From Pseudarthrobacter sp. NIBRBAC000502770 (lineage in GTDB: Bacteria; Actinomycetota; Actinomycetes; Actinomycetales; Micrococcaceae): a stretch of 64,000 nt of DNA. The stretch's first letter is position 1, and each line of letters starts with the position of its first letter. The translations under genes were made by a program, and so were the position numbers. The stretch covers positions 3,782,001-3,846,000 of the forward strand of contig NZ_CP041198.1 of the NCBI RefSeq assembly GCF_006517815.1, in the 5' to 3' direction. Positions 55,133 to 63,695 of this stretch are shown one piece after another. A model generated the notes under the pieces. That model saw nothing but the letters and a program-made list of their open reading frames with translations. It had not been told where the DNA came from and ran no database searches.

Positions 55133-56185
55133 GTGGATAAGTCAGTGGCGAAGACTGCACGGCCGGCGAAGGCAACCCTGGCAGCTGTTGCCTTGCAGGC
55201 GGGGGTTTCAACCCCCACGGTGTCCAAGGTGGTCAACGGCCGCGAAGATGTTGCGCCGGAGACCCGCGCCCGCATTCTGACCGCTTTGGAGCAGGCGGGC
55301 TATAAATCCCCCGTGCAGCGCCGTTCCGTGGCGAGGACCAGCACCGTGATCGAGGTGGTGGTGGACGTCCTGACCTCGGCCTACACCACGGAGGTCCTGG
55401 ACGGGATCCTGCAGTTCGCCGCTGCCGAGGATGTCGAGGTCCTGGTAAGCGTCGCCGGTCCGTCGACCCCCACGGTGCACACCGCTGAGCGCCGCGCCCA
55501 GCGGATGGTCGACGAAGGCCGGGCGGGAATGATCGTGGTGACCTCGGCATTCAGCGAGGCGCAGATGCACGCCTTCCGGCGGCGCCGGATTCCCGTGGTG
55601 GTGATCGATCCGCTCAACCCGCCCCCCGCGGACGTTGTCAGCGTAGGCGCCACCAACTGGGCCGGCGGCAAGGCGGCCACTGAACACCTGCTGGAACTGG
55701 GCCACCGGCGCATTGCCTACATCGGCGGGATCGAGCGGGCCGAGTGCAACCAGGCGCGGCTCCACGGCTACATGGCGGCCCTCGCTGCCCATGGCATCTC
55801 CGTGGATCCGCAGTACATCATTTCCGGCGGCAGGTTCCGCCGGGACAGTGGGGTGTCCGGGATGAAGGCGCTGCTTGGCCTCAAGAAGCCCCCCACGGCC
55901 ATTTTCGCCGGAAGCGACAGCATCGCCCTGGGCGTGCTCAGCGAGGCGGCGCATTGCGGCTTGAAGGTTCCCGGGGACATCAGCCTGGTCGGTTTCGATG
56001 GCACCATCCAGGGCGAGGAATGCGTACCGGCGCTAACGTCGGTGGCGCAGCCCCTCGAGGAGATGGGGCGCGCTGCCCTCAGGTCGCTCCTGCGCCAAGC
56101 GCGCGGCGAGGTCCTCGATTCCCACCGTGTGGAACTGGCCACGCATGTGATTGTCCGCGAATCCACGGCAGTTCCCGCGGACTGA
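55133..56185 (+). CDS. LacI-family transcriptional repressor
   Basis: A 350-residue regulator. HTH: KATLAAVALQAGVSTPTVSKVVNGREDVAPETRARI (LacI signature, residues about 12-50, with minor-groove hinge helix). The periplasmic-binding-fold domain follows (VVVDVLTSAYTTEVLDGIL to VRESTAVPAD). GTG 55133 is used; GTG 55145 is close. Divergent from the sugar ABC operon, with TTTCGAAA palindromes in both promoters, so it probably represses the operon until the sugar or a derivative binds. Confidence 0.9.
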   Translation: MDKSVAKTARPAKATLAAVALQAGVSTPTVSKVVNGREDVAPETRARILTALEQAGYKSPVQRRSVARTSTVIEVVVDVLTSAYTTEVLDGILQFAAAEDVEVLVSVAGPSTPTVHTAERRAQRMVDEGRAGMIVVTSAFSEAQMHAFRRRRIPVVVIDPLNPPPADVVSVGATNWAGGKAATEHLLELGHRRIAYIGGIERAECNQARLHGYMAALAAHGISVDPQYIISGGRFRRDSGVSGMKALLGLKKPPTAIFAGSDSIALGVLSEAAHCGLKVPGDISLVGFDGTIQGEECVPALTSVAQPLEEMGRAALRSLLRQARGEVLDSHRVELATHVIVRESTAVPAD

Positions 56186-56197
56186 CGGGGGCGGTGC

Positions 56198-56602
56198 CTA
56201 GGGGGAGGCCGCCTTCTTCAGCTCCTGCAGGATTTCCAGCTGGACCCGGTTCATGGAGATCAGGAGCTCGATCTCCTTTTTCGCTTCGATATTGGTGTCG
56301 TAGTCGTGTTGGGCCATGGCCGCGGCAATGGCGTCCTGCCGCTTGGCGGCGATGAGCAAAATGGCGCCCTGCAGTCCGGCGAGCATTGAAAGCAGGAGGT
56401 TCAGCAGGATGTAGGGGTACGGGTCCCAGGCGTTGGCGGCCAGTGCCACCGTATTGATGGCAGCCCAGATCAGCATGAAGCCGATAAAGCTGGCAACGAA
56501 GGGCCAGCTTCCCATTCCGTTGCGCATGATGTCAGCGGCCCGCTGTCCCGTGCTCAGGGAAGCTTTGTGTTTCTCGTGCCAGGTCTTCTGTTGGAAGCTC
56601 AT
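56198..56602 (-). CDS. DUF1003 membrane protein
   Basis: A 134-residue protein with two membrane segments (about 32-53 and 65-87) and a conserved C-terminal helix, typical of DUF1003: RNGMGSWPFVASFIGFMLIWAAINTVAL, DPYPYILLNLLLSMLAGLQGAILLIAAKRQDA. The end EIELLISMNRVQLEILQELKKA is coiled-coil-like. Function unknown, often beside ion transporters. It converges with lacI; a possible hairpin GGCGG/CCGCC spans 56190-56213. Confidence 0.9.
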   Translation of the reverse strand: MSFQQKTWHEKHKASLSTGQRAADIMRNGMGSWPFVASFIGFMLIWAAINTVALAANAWDPYPYILLNLLLSMLAGLQGAILLIAAKRQDAIAAAMAQHDYDTNIEAKKEIELLISMNRVQLEILQELKKAASP

Positions 56603-56650
56603 GGCTCAGGGTAGACCGAGGAAGCCATTCCTCAGGCAGGCCCCAGCTGG

Positions 56651-58237
56651 TCAGGCGCCCAGATGCCCAGTGAGGCGGCGGTGGAAACCGGTGCTGCGCT
56701 CATCGAGGCCTTCGATGGCCACCGTCGCGCCGTGGTCCGCGTATTTGGTTTCGATGGAGTCCAAGGCGGCCACCGTTGACGCGTCCCAAATCTGGGCGCG
56801 GCTAAGGTCAATGGTCACCGAGGCGGGATCGTCGCCGTACGCGAAATGCTCCACCAGGTCGTTGCTGCTGCCGAAGAACAGCGGCCCCACCACCTCATAA
56901 CGCACGCTCCCGCCGTCGTCCGCCAGGGTCCGCTCGACGGTGATGACGTGGGCCACCCGGCGGGCGAAGAGCACCATCGCCAGGATGACGCCCACCAGCA
57001 CGCCGTAGGCGAGGTTGCCGGTGAAGACCACCACGGCGACAGTGGCACCCATGACGAGCGTCTCGGGGACCGGCATCCGCTTCAGCGTGGACGGTTTGAC
57101 GCTGTGCCAGTCCACCGTGGTAACGGCCACGACCATCATGACCGCGGCAAGGGCCACCATGGGAATCTGCGCCATGATCGAGCTCAGCCCCGTCACCAGG
57201 GCCAGCAGGAACACCCCGGCCACAACCGTCGAGATACGGGTACGCGCCTGCCCGGTCTTCACGTTGAGGACCGTCTGGCCGATCATGGCGCAGCCGGCGA
57301 TGCCGCCATAGAAGCCGGCGAGGATGTTTGAGACGCCCAGGCCCCACGACTCGCGGCCCTTGTGCGAGGGGGTTTCCGTGATGTCATCGACAAGTTTCGC
57401 CGTGAGGAGGGTTTCCATGAGGCCGACGAACGCCACGCTTAGGGCCGTGGGCAGCACCAGCCGGAACGTCCCAACATCAAGCGGAACCAGGAACGGGGTG
57501 ATTCCCGGCATCCGGCCGGTGAGAGGCCCTTCGTCGGCGACGGTCGGAACGGCAAGGCCCGCAAGGATGGCAATCGCCGTGACGACGACAATGGCCACCA
57601 GCGGCGACGGGACCACCTTGGTGAAGCGCGGGAGGACGAAAATGATGGCCAGCGTTACGGCGAACAGGACGTAGGCGAGCCAGGGAACATTGAGGACGTG
57701 CGGCACCTGCGCCATAAAGATCAGCACACCCAAGGCGTTAACGAACCCGATCATCACCGAGCGCGGGATGAACCGCATCAGCCGGGCAAGGCCTGCCAGG
57801 CCAAAGACCACCTGGATGACGCCGGCGAGAAGCACCGTGGGCAGGACGTACTGGACGCCGTGCTCGTGGACCAGTGGGGCGATGACCAGGGCCACCGAGC
57901 CGGCGGCGGCCGTCACGACGCCGGGCCGTCCGCCGAGGATGGACATCGCCAGGGCGAGCACGATGGAGGCGACCAGGCTGACCATCGGATCCACCCCGGC
58001 CACGATCGAGAACGAAATGACCTCCGGGACCAGTGCGAGCGTGGTGACCATGCCGGCGAGGACCTCACGGGTCAGCTGCCGGGGAGAGCGGAGCGCGGCC
58101 AGGACATTATCCGGTTGCCGGGTGGGGCGGGGGCGGTCGGCGACGGCCAAGGAGCGGCTCCAAGGACTTGGCTCTTGGGCAAGAGCGGGGTGGGCAATGT
58201 ATTGCGCGCCACGATGCGCACGGTCCAGCCCTGTCAT
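56651..58237 (-). CDS. SulP-family anion transporter with STAS domain
   Basis: A 528-residue secondary transporter for sulfate, bicarbonate or similar anions, with about 11-14 membrane segments. Motifs: GMVTTLALVPEVISFSIVAGVDPMVSL (substrate-binding core), GRPGVVTAAAGSVALVIAPL, and SHKGRESWGLGVSNILAGFYGGIAGCAMIGQT. A C-terminal STAS domain (about 415-528) has VTIDLSRAQIWDASTVAALDSIE. ATG 58237 lacks a clear ribosome site; the open frame extends further upstream without similarity, and the start may be elsewhere. Confidence 0.87.
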   Translation of the reverse strand: MTGLDRAHRGAQYIAHPALAQEPSPWSRSLAVADRPRPTRQPDNVLAALRSPRQLTREVLAGMVTTLALVPEVISFSIVAGVDPMVSLVASIVLALAMSILGGRPGVVTAAAGSVALVIAPLVHEHGVQYVLPTVLLAGVIQVVFGLAGLARLMRFIPRSVMIGFVNALGVLIFMAQVPHVLNVPWLAYVLFAVTLAIIFVLPRFTKVVPSPLVAIVVVTAIAILAGLAVPTVADEGPLTGRMPGITPFLVPLDVGTFRLVLPTALSVAFVGLMETLLTAKLVDDITETPSHKGRESWGLGVSNILAGFYGGIAGCAMIGQTVLNVKTGQARTRISTVVAGVFLLALVTGLSSIMAQIPMVALAAVMMVVAVTTVDWHSVKPSTLKRMPVPETLVMGATVAVVVFTGNLAYGVLVGVILAMVLFARRVAHVITVERTLADDGGSVRYEVVGPLFFGSSNDLVEHFAYGDDPASVTIDLSRAQIWDASTVAALDSIETKYADHGATVAIEGLDERSTGFHRRLTGHLGA

Positions 58238-58330
58238 GGACGACAATTGGGTGGAGAAGAAAGGCGCCGGGTGACTCTCGGCTGCGTATGCAACACTACC
58301 CCGTGCCCCCGGGCCGGCAGTAAGCGTGGC

Positions 58331-58339
58331 TGATAAAAT
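58331..58339 (+). promoter_or_regulatory. Extended -10 box upstream of the MptB-like gene
   Basis: TGA followed by TAAAAT (58334-58339) is an extended -10 element 70 bases before the ATG at 58410. No -35 is clear, which extended -10 promoters tolerate. Confidence 0.4.
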
Positions 58340-58409
58340 GACCGGGTTGCAGGGCGGCCAGTAGAGCCGGTGCAACCAACGCCGTAACAAAGTAGGGGAC
58401 CACACAATC

Positions 58410-60035
58410 ATGACGGCAGGCGGGTCACACCTTGAGACGTCGGAGAGCAGGCAGGGCAAACCGGTCGACGCCTCCGCGCCTGCCAGGGGCCGCGCCTACC
58501 TCGCCACCATCGAAGGCTTCATCGGCGCCCTGATGATGTTTGTCGGCTCTATCGGCACCGGCTGGATCGCCAACGGCTCACCCATGATCCGCCAGCCGGT
58601 GGTGATCGCGCTCCGCACCGAAGGGTGGGGTGTGGCGGTGTCCACCGTGCTGCTGACGGCCGGAGCCATGCTCCTGATGCGCTCCTGGTTGAGGCTTGGC
58701 CAGCGGTTGGGGGACTGGGGGCAGTCGTCGCTGCGGTCCGTTGTCATCGCCATTTCGGCCTGGTCGCTGCCCCTGTTGTTCTGCGTCCCCGTCTTTTCCC
58801 GCGACGTCTACGCCTACACAGGGCAGGGACGCCTGGTCCAGGAGGGCCAGAACCCTTACGAAGTGGGCATCTCCACCCTCAACAACTGGTTCGCGCTGGG
58901 CGCCGACCCCGCCTGGGCGGAAAACCGGACACCCTACGGCCCCTACTTCCTGTGGCTGGCGCGCGGCGTGGTGGGACTGACCGGTGCCCAACCGGATGCC
59001 TCGGTCCTGCTGTTCCGCCTGCTGGCCGGCGTCGGCGTCCTGCTCTGCGTCATCTACGTACCCAAACTGGCCGAACTGCACGGCATCAACGGTGCACGGG
59101 CCCTCTGGATCTCCGTGGCCAACCCGTTGTTCCTCATCAGCTTCATCGCCAGCGCCCACAACGACGCACTCATGGTGGGGCTCGCCGTCGCCGGCGTCTA
59201 CCTGGCCGCCACCCGCCGCTACCTGCTGGGCATCCTCCTGGTCACCGCGTCCGTGGGCATCAAGCCCATTACCGTGCTGCTGCTGCCGTTCATCGGTGTC
59301 ATGTGGGCAGGACCGTCTGCCTCCTGGCCACGCAAATTCCTGATGTGGGGAGCAACGGCCGGCATCAGCTTCGGCGTGCTGGCCCTCAGCGGCATCCCCT
59401 ACAACCTGGGCATCGGCTGGACCTGGGCCATTATGGATCCCACCCCCGGCTACACCGGCTACTCGCCGTCCGGTTTCATCGGCCAGCAGGTGGAGATGCT
59501 CGCCAACGCCCTGGGCCTGCCCGGCGGAACGCTGGCCACCTGGCTGCGGACCGCCATGAAGTGGGCCGCCATCGCCTTGGTCCTGCTGCTCATGTTCCGC
59601 GGCGACTACTCCCGTGCGGTGCGCCGGATGGCCCTGGCGTTCACCGCCGTCGTGATGCTCTCACCCATCATCCAGCCCTGGTACATCCTGTGGTTCCTGC
59701 CGTTCCTGGCCGTCACCGGCATCCGGGACGACTGGCAGATCCGTTCCCTCTACGTCGGCGTGACGTTCTTCGTGGTGTTCGGCGCGCAGGACCAACTCTC
59801 GGTCTGGTCCTTCGTGGAACTGCCCATCGACGCGTCATCCCTGGCGTTCTTCACCGCCCTGGCCTTCACGTTCTACCTGCTGGTGCTGGACATCCACACC
59901 CGGAAACTGCTCATCGAGGGCAGGCCGCTGGACCTGGGCCGCCGCGGCTGGCAGTGGGCGGTGGAGCGCAGGGCGGCACACCGCCGTAGCGCACCCCAGG
60001 CCCCCGCCGCCGGCGACCGGTCCAAAAGCCGATAG
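58410..60035 (+). CDS. MptB-like alpha-1,6-mannosyltransferase (GT-C)
   Basis: A 541-residue polytopic glycosyltransferase of the MptB type that uses polyprenyl-phosphomannose to extend lipoglycan mannan. The first outside loop bears the acidic pair in FSRDVYAYTGQGRLVQEGQNPYEVG, and NRTPYGPYFLWLARG and ASAHNDALMVGLAVAG are typical. ATG 58410 is preceded by GGGGA at a long distance. In lipomannan synthesis it would act outside the membrane. It converges with a GT87-type gene 24 bases away. Confidence 0.87.
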   Translation: MTAGGSHLETSESRQGKPVDASAPARGRAYLATIEGFIGALMMFVGSIGTGWIANGSPMIRQPVVIALRTEGWGVAVSTVLLTAGAMLLMRSWLRLGQRLGDWGQSSLRSVVIAISAWSLPLLFCVPVFSRDVYAYTGQGRLVQEGQNPYEVGISTLNNWFALGADPAWAENRTPYGPYFLWLARGVVGLTGAQPDASVLLFRLLAGVGVLLCVIYVPKLAELHGINGARALWISVANPLFLISFIASAHNDALMVGLAVAGVYLAATRRYLLGILLVTASVGIKPITVLLLPFIGVMWAGPSASWPRKFLMWGATAGISFGVLALSGIPYNLGIGWTWAIMDPTPGYTGYSPSGFIGQQVEMLANALGLPGGTLATWLRTAMKWAAIALVLLLMFRGDYSRAVRRMALAFTAVVMLSPIIQPWYILWFLPFLAVTGIRDDWQIRSLYVGVTFFVVFGAQDQLSVWSFVELPIDASSLAFFTALAFTFYLLVLDIHTRKLLIEGRPLDLGRRGWQWAVERRAAHRRSAPQAPAAGDRSKSR

Positions 60036-60059
60036 CCGGACGAAGCGCGCCCGAAACGG

Positions 60060-61319
60060 CTACGCGCCCGCGGGTACCCGGGAGGACGTCCTGCGCCCCA
60101 GCTCGGCCGTCCGCTTCACCGACCACCACAGCAGCACCACCAGGAGCACGTTGCGGGTGGTGAGGATGGCCGCCATGACCGGATGGGCGTGGATCAGGGG
60201 CGTGTAGAACAGCGGGTAGATTACGAACGTGGTCATGGCGATGCCCATCAGCAGGGCCGCGGGCACCTTCCAGCGCTCCCAGTCGTGGGTCAGGCCGGCG
60301 ATGATCACCGGTGCCAGCCAGATGATGAACTGCGGCGAGCCCACCTTGTTGAACACAATGAACGCCGTGACCATCATGAGGGAGCCCTCGAGGAACAGCT
60401 CCTCACGCTCGGCGCCCCGCCGCATGGCGCGCACCAGCAGGATGGCTGCAATCACGGCGGCCAGGACCAGCAGCGGCTGCATCAGGAAAGCTGCGGTACT
60501 GGCTCCCGGACCGTAAACCTCGGTGGAGTTGATGGCCGTGTTGTCCGCCATCTTCGAGCCGGCAATGTGGAACACGCTCAGCCAGACCCACGGTGTGGAG
60601 AACGTGGCCTCAAGCTGCATGCCGCGCTCGCCCTGGTTCAACAGGAAGTCCATGATGTGCGGCAGGCCGCCGGTCAGCCAGGTCCCCAGGCCCACGACGG
60701 CGGTCACGGCGGCGCCGGCGAGCACCACTTGGACGCGCTTGTGGCTGGCGATGGCGATGGGTACCAGCACCGCTGCCGGCCACACCTTGATCCACGTGGC
60801 GACGCTGAGCAGGACGCCCGCCACCACGGGCCGCTCCGCGGCGTAGAGCAGCGCGATCAGCACGATCGGTGCGGTGATGCCTTCCACCCTGGCGAAGCTC
60901 AGGTAGCCCATGAAGACGGTGAAGAACAGCCACCACCACGCCGGGGCCACGCCGGTAACCCTCCGCGGGCCGCGGGTCAGGTAGAGCAGGCCGACGGCAT
61001 TGAGTGCCGCGATAATCAGGAACCACACGAGCAGGTAGAGGCTGGGCCCGGCGATGTTGGCGACGAAAATGGGGATCTGCGCCAGCACCGGGTAAACCCA
61101 CGGGCTGATCTTCCCGGTGAGGTCCGCCGGGTTGTACCCGGCCGTGGCCCACTGCCGGTACTGCTCGGTGTCGCTGAACGTTTCGCCGTTCAGGAAGAAG
61201 GACGCCATCCAGCCCAGGAAGTACAGATGGACGACGGCGAAGCCCCACCACACGCTGGACGGGCGGGCGGACCAATCCACTGCTTTGGCCGGCAGGACCT
61301 TGCTGCGGACCGTCACCAA
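60060..61319 (-). CDS. GT-C glycosyltransferase (GT87-like), copy 2
   Basis: A 419-residue polytopic enzyme of the DUF2029/GT87 mannosyltransferase type. The acidic outside motif is FSDTEQYRQWATAGYNPADLTG; others are FARVEGITAPIVLIAL, ATWIKVWPAA and NKVGSPQFIIWLAPVI. About nine to ten membrane segments. The start is TTG 61319 or GTG 61316. Clearly paralogous to the gene just upstream, 25 bases away, so the pair arose by tandem duplication. Confidence 0.85.
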   Translation of the reverse strand: MVTVRSKVLPAKAVDWSARPSSVWWGFAVVHLYFLGWMASFFLNGETFSDTEQYRQWATAGYNPADLTGKISPWVYPVLAQIPIFVANIAGPSLYLLVWFLIIAALNAVGLLYLTRGPRRVTGVAPAWWWLFFTVFMGYLSFARVEGITAPIVLIALLYAAERPVVAGVLLSVATWIKVWPAAVLVPIAIASHKRVQVVLAGAAVTAVVGLGTWLTGGLPHIMDFLLNQGERGMQLEATFSTPWVWLSVFHIAGSKMADNTAINSTEVYGPGASTAAFLMQPLLVLAAVIAAILLVRAMRRGAEREELFLEGSLMMVTAFIVFNKVGSPQFIIWLAPVIIAGLTHDWERWKVPAALLMGIAMTTFVIYPLFYTPLIHAHPVMAAILTTRNVLLVVLLWWSVKRTAELGRRTSSRVPAGA

Positions 61320-61344
61320 ACGGTCAAAGAACCTTGTGGAAATC

Positions 61345-62598
61345 TCAGGTCTCCTTGAGCGCGGGGGCGGGTGCGGCGGTTTTCTTGCCCAGCGAATACA
61401 GGCGCCGGACGCTCCACAGGAACAGGACCACCACCAGGATGTTGCGGATGGTCAGCACCAGTGCCATCCACGGGTTGTTGTGGCTGAGTGCGTCGTAGAA
61501 GAGCGGGTAGATGAAGTAGGTGGCCACAGCGATGGCGATCAGCATCAATGCCGGGACGCGCCATTCGCGCCAGCTGTGCGCGAGGCCGACGGCGACGGCA
61601 GGGCCCAGCCACACCATGAACTGGGGCGAACCCACCTTGTTGAACACCACGAAGGCGGCTGCCAGGGCGAGGGCGCCGGCCAGAAGCAATTCAGTCCGGT
61701 CCACGCCGCCGGCCACCTTGTGCTGCTTGCCGTTGTGGAGCGCCCAGAAAGCCAGGCCAGCCACCAGCAGGGCGGCCAGGACCAGGAGCGGCTGCATCAG
61801 CACGGACATGGTGGCGGTGCCCGGACCGTCCACCTGCATGGAGTTGATGTCCGTGTTCATGTACATCCGGGAGCCGCCCACGTTCAGGACGGAAAGCCAC
61901 AGCCACGGGGTGGTGAAGGTGGCTTCGAGCTGCATGCCGCGGTCGCCCTGCTGGGTGAGGAAGTTCAGGAGCTTGGGGACGCTGCCCAGGGCGGCCGCCA
62001 GCGCCACGACGCCCGCCGTCGCCGCAACTCCAGCCAGTACCACCAGCAGGCGGTTCTTGACGACGGCGAAGAGGGCCAGCATGATGGCCGCCGGCCACAC
62101 CTTCACCCAGGTGCCGATGGCCAGCAGGACCGAGGCAATGAAGGGGCGCTGGACGCCGTATGCCAGCGCCACGAGGACCAGGGGGGCGGTGAGGCCGTCA
62201 ACGCGGGCGAATCCCAGCCAGCCCATAAGGAACGTAAAGGCCAGCCACCACCAGCCCGCGGGGATGGCGTTGACGTTGCGGCCCCGTGCGGTGAGTTTCA
62301 GCAGCGCCCAGCCGTTGAGCAGTGTTGTCATGAGGACCCAGAGGAAGAAGAACGGTCCTGGACCTGCGAGGCCCGCAATGGCCATGGGGAACAGGGCCAG
62401 GATGGGGTATACCCAGGGGCTGGGCCCGCCCCTCAAGTTCGCGTCGTTGAAGCCGGCCATGGCCCAGTCACGGTAGATGAACGTGTCGCTGAAGGCTTCC
62501 CCGCGCAGGGAGAGGGAAGCGGCGAAGACCAGGAAGACAAGGTGCACCACGATGAAGCCGCCCAGCAGTCCGCGCCCGGAATTCAGTGCGCTGCGCAC
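61345..62598 (-). CDS. GT-C glycosyltransferase (GT87-like), copy 1
   Basis: A 417-residue paralogue of the next gene. Shared landmarks: FSDTFIYRDWAMAGFN, GWLGFARVDGLTAPLVLVALAYG, GTWVKVWPAAI, QQGDRGMQLEATFTTPWLWLSVLN and FNKVGSPQFMVWLGPAVAVG. GTG 62598 (RSALNSGRG) lacks a ribosome site; an in-frame ATT at 62661 has AAGGA six bases upstream and could be the true start. The pair probably acts with the MptB-like enzyme in lipoglycan mannosylation, by analogy to mannosyltransferase clusters. Confidence 0.85.
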   Translation of the reverse strand: MRSALNSGRGLLGGFIVVHLVFLVFAASLSLRGEAFSDTFIYRDWAMAGFNDANLRGGPSPWVYPILALFPMAIAGLAGPGPFFFLWVLMTTLLNGWALLKLTARGRNVNAIPAGWWWLAFTFLMGWLGFARVDGLTAPLVLVALAYGVQRPFIASVLLAIGTWVKVWPAAIMLALFAVVKNRLLVVLAGVAATAGVVALAAALGSVPKLLNFLTQQGDRGMQLEATFTTPWLWLSVLNVGGSRMYMNTDINSMQVDGPGTATMSVLMQPLLVLAALLVAGLAFWALHNGKQHKVAGGVDRTELLLAGALALAAAFVVFNKVGSPQFMVWLGPAVAVGLAHSWREWRVPALMLIAIAVATYFIYPLFYDALSHNNPWMALVLTIRNILVVVLFLWSVRRLYSLGKKTAAPAPALKET

Positions 62599-62995
62599 GG
62601 GGGTGGGGAGGATGACGTTGCGGATCCTGGTCAGGTTGCCGAAGAGGGCGTCGGTGGAAATGGCGGATCCTTGTCAGGTCGTGGCACACGTGTGGTGTCG
62701 TGCTGGTGGCTGGGTTCTGCCGCAGGGCTGGGTCAGGGCAGCGGAGCCGTTCGGAAACAGCTTCCACTCCTGTCCAACTCTAATTCACGGTGCTTTGGCG
62801 CCCGTAATTGCCGAGGCAGGCTCCAGCCGTCATGCCTTGACCTGCGGCGACTTATTACTTGATTTTTCAAGTTGCTGGTGATCCATCACTCGGGCATCAT
62901 GAGCTGGGCACAAAGGTTCCCAACTTCGCCTGCAGCCTTGGGGAGCGCAGGCGTTGGATATCACCCCCTACCCCCAACACACAAAGGCTAGACCC
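62599..62995. other. Gap between GT-C pair and a small ORF
   Basis: 397 bases with no supported gene. It includes the promoter side of the GT-C operon. An inverted repeat ACTTGA (62857-62862), four T, TCAAGT (62867-62872) is a small hairpin or operator of unknown use upstream of the 66-aa gene. Confidence 0.35.
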
Positions 62996-63196
62996 ATGAA
63001 CTTCCCGCTGACCCTCACCGTGTCCGACCGCCAGAGCATGGACACCGAGCTCGACGCCGCCGTCACAGCCGCCAAGGCACATGCACTCATCGGCCGGCGC
63101 GGCATTTTGGTGACCCGCCATGGCGCAGATAAGTTCACGGTGGACCTCAGCGACGCCGTCCCCTTCGGCCTCACCCGCGAACACCAGGTCTGGTAA
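62996..63196 (+). CDS. Small hypothetical protein
   Basis: A 66-residue soluble protein from ATG 62996, which has AAAGG eight bases upstream; an upstream frame opening at 62954 is less likely. It reads NFPLTLTVSDRQSMDTELDAAVTAAKAHALIGRRGILVTRHGADKFTVDLSDAVPFGLTREHQVW, here given only as landmarks: TVSDRQS, RRGILVTRHG, PFGLTREHQ. Similar short proteins occur in Arthrobacter; no function is known. Confidence 0.65.
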   Translation: MNFPLTLTVSDRQSMDTELDAAVTAAKAHALIGRRGILVTRHGADKFTVDLSDAVPFGLTREHQVW

Positions 63197-63297
63197 GCCA
63201 TTGGCTGGCGCCCGATCCAGCCAGCCCCAACGCAGCCAGCCCCTGAGGGGGGTTCCTTTGGAACCGCCGTCACTTCCGGCGTCGACCGTCAATGTGC

Positions 63298-63558
63298 CTA
63301 ACTGCCGGCGCTGTTGTCCCCGTCGCCGCCCACGCGGTTGCTGCGCTGCTGCAGCCGGTCGATGTGCTTTGACGCGTCCGCCTTGCTCAGGTCCGCGGGA
63401 AGTTCCTCGCCCGCCTCGCGTGCGAGGGTATAGAGGTAGCTTCGCTGCGCCGCCGTCATGGGCTCATCCCCGGTCACCCAGTCTTCCGGGTCCCTGTTGA
63501 GTCCTGCATTCGGTTCCGGTTCGGGGCTGCCGATTGTTTCCTGGTTGCTGTCGCTCAT
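63298..63558 (-). CDS. DUF3072 protein
   Basis: An 86-residue protein from ATG 63558. The C-terminal two-thirds (DWVTGDEPMTAAQRSYLYTLAREAGEELP and SKADASKHIDRLQQR) match the DUF3072 pattern. The N-terminal segment is acidic and low complexity (NQETIGSPEPEPNAG). Function unknown. Longer open frame to 63642 is not preferred. Confidence 0.8.
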   Translation of the reverse strand: MSDSNQETIGSPEPEPNAGLNRDPEDWVTGDEPMTAAQRSYLYTLAREAGEELPADLSKADASKHIDRLQQRSNRVGGDGDNSAGS

Positions 63559-63695
63559 GGGTACGAGTCTAGGTCGGGGCGCCGACATTCTGCCGGAGCG
63601 TGCGTGCCGAAATGCATTGGCATGAATAAGTCGGGAAATCATGGAGACGTTGAGTAGGTAGACGCAGACCCCAACGCAGCCAGGAGAAGGACTCG

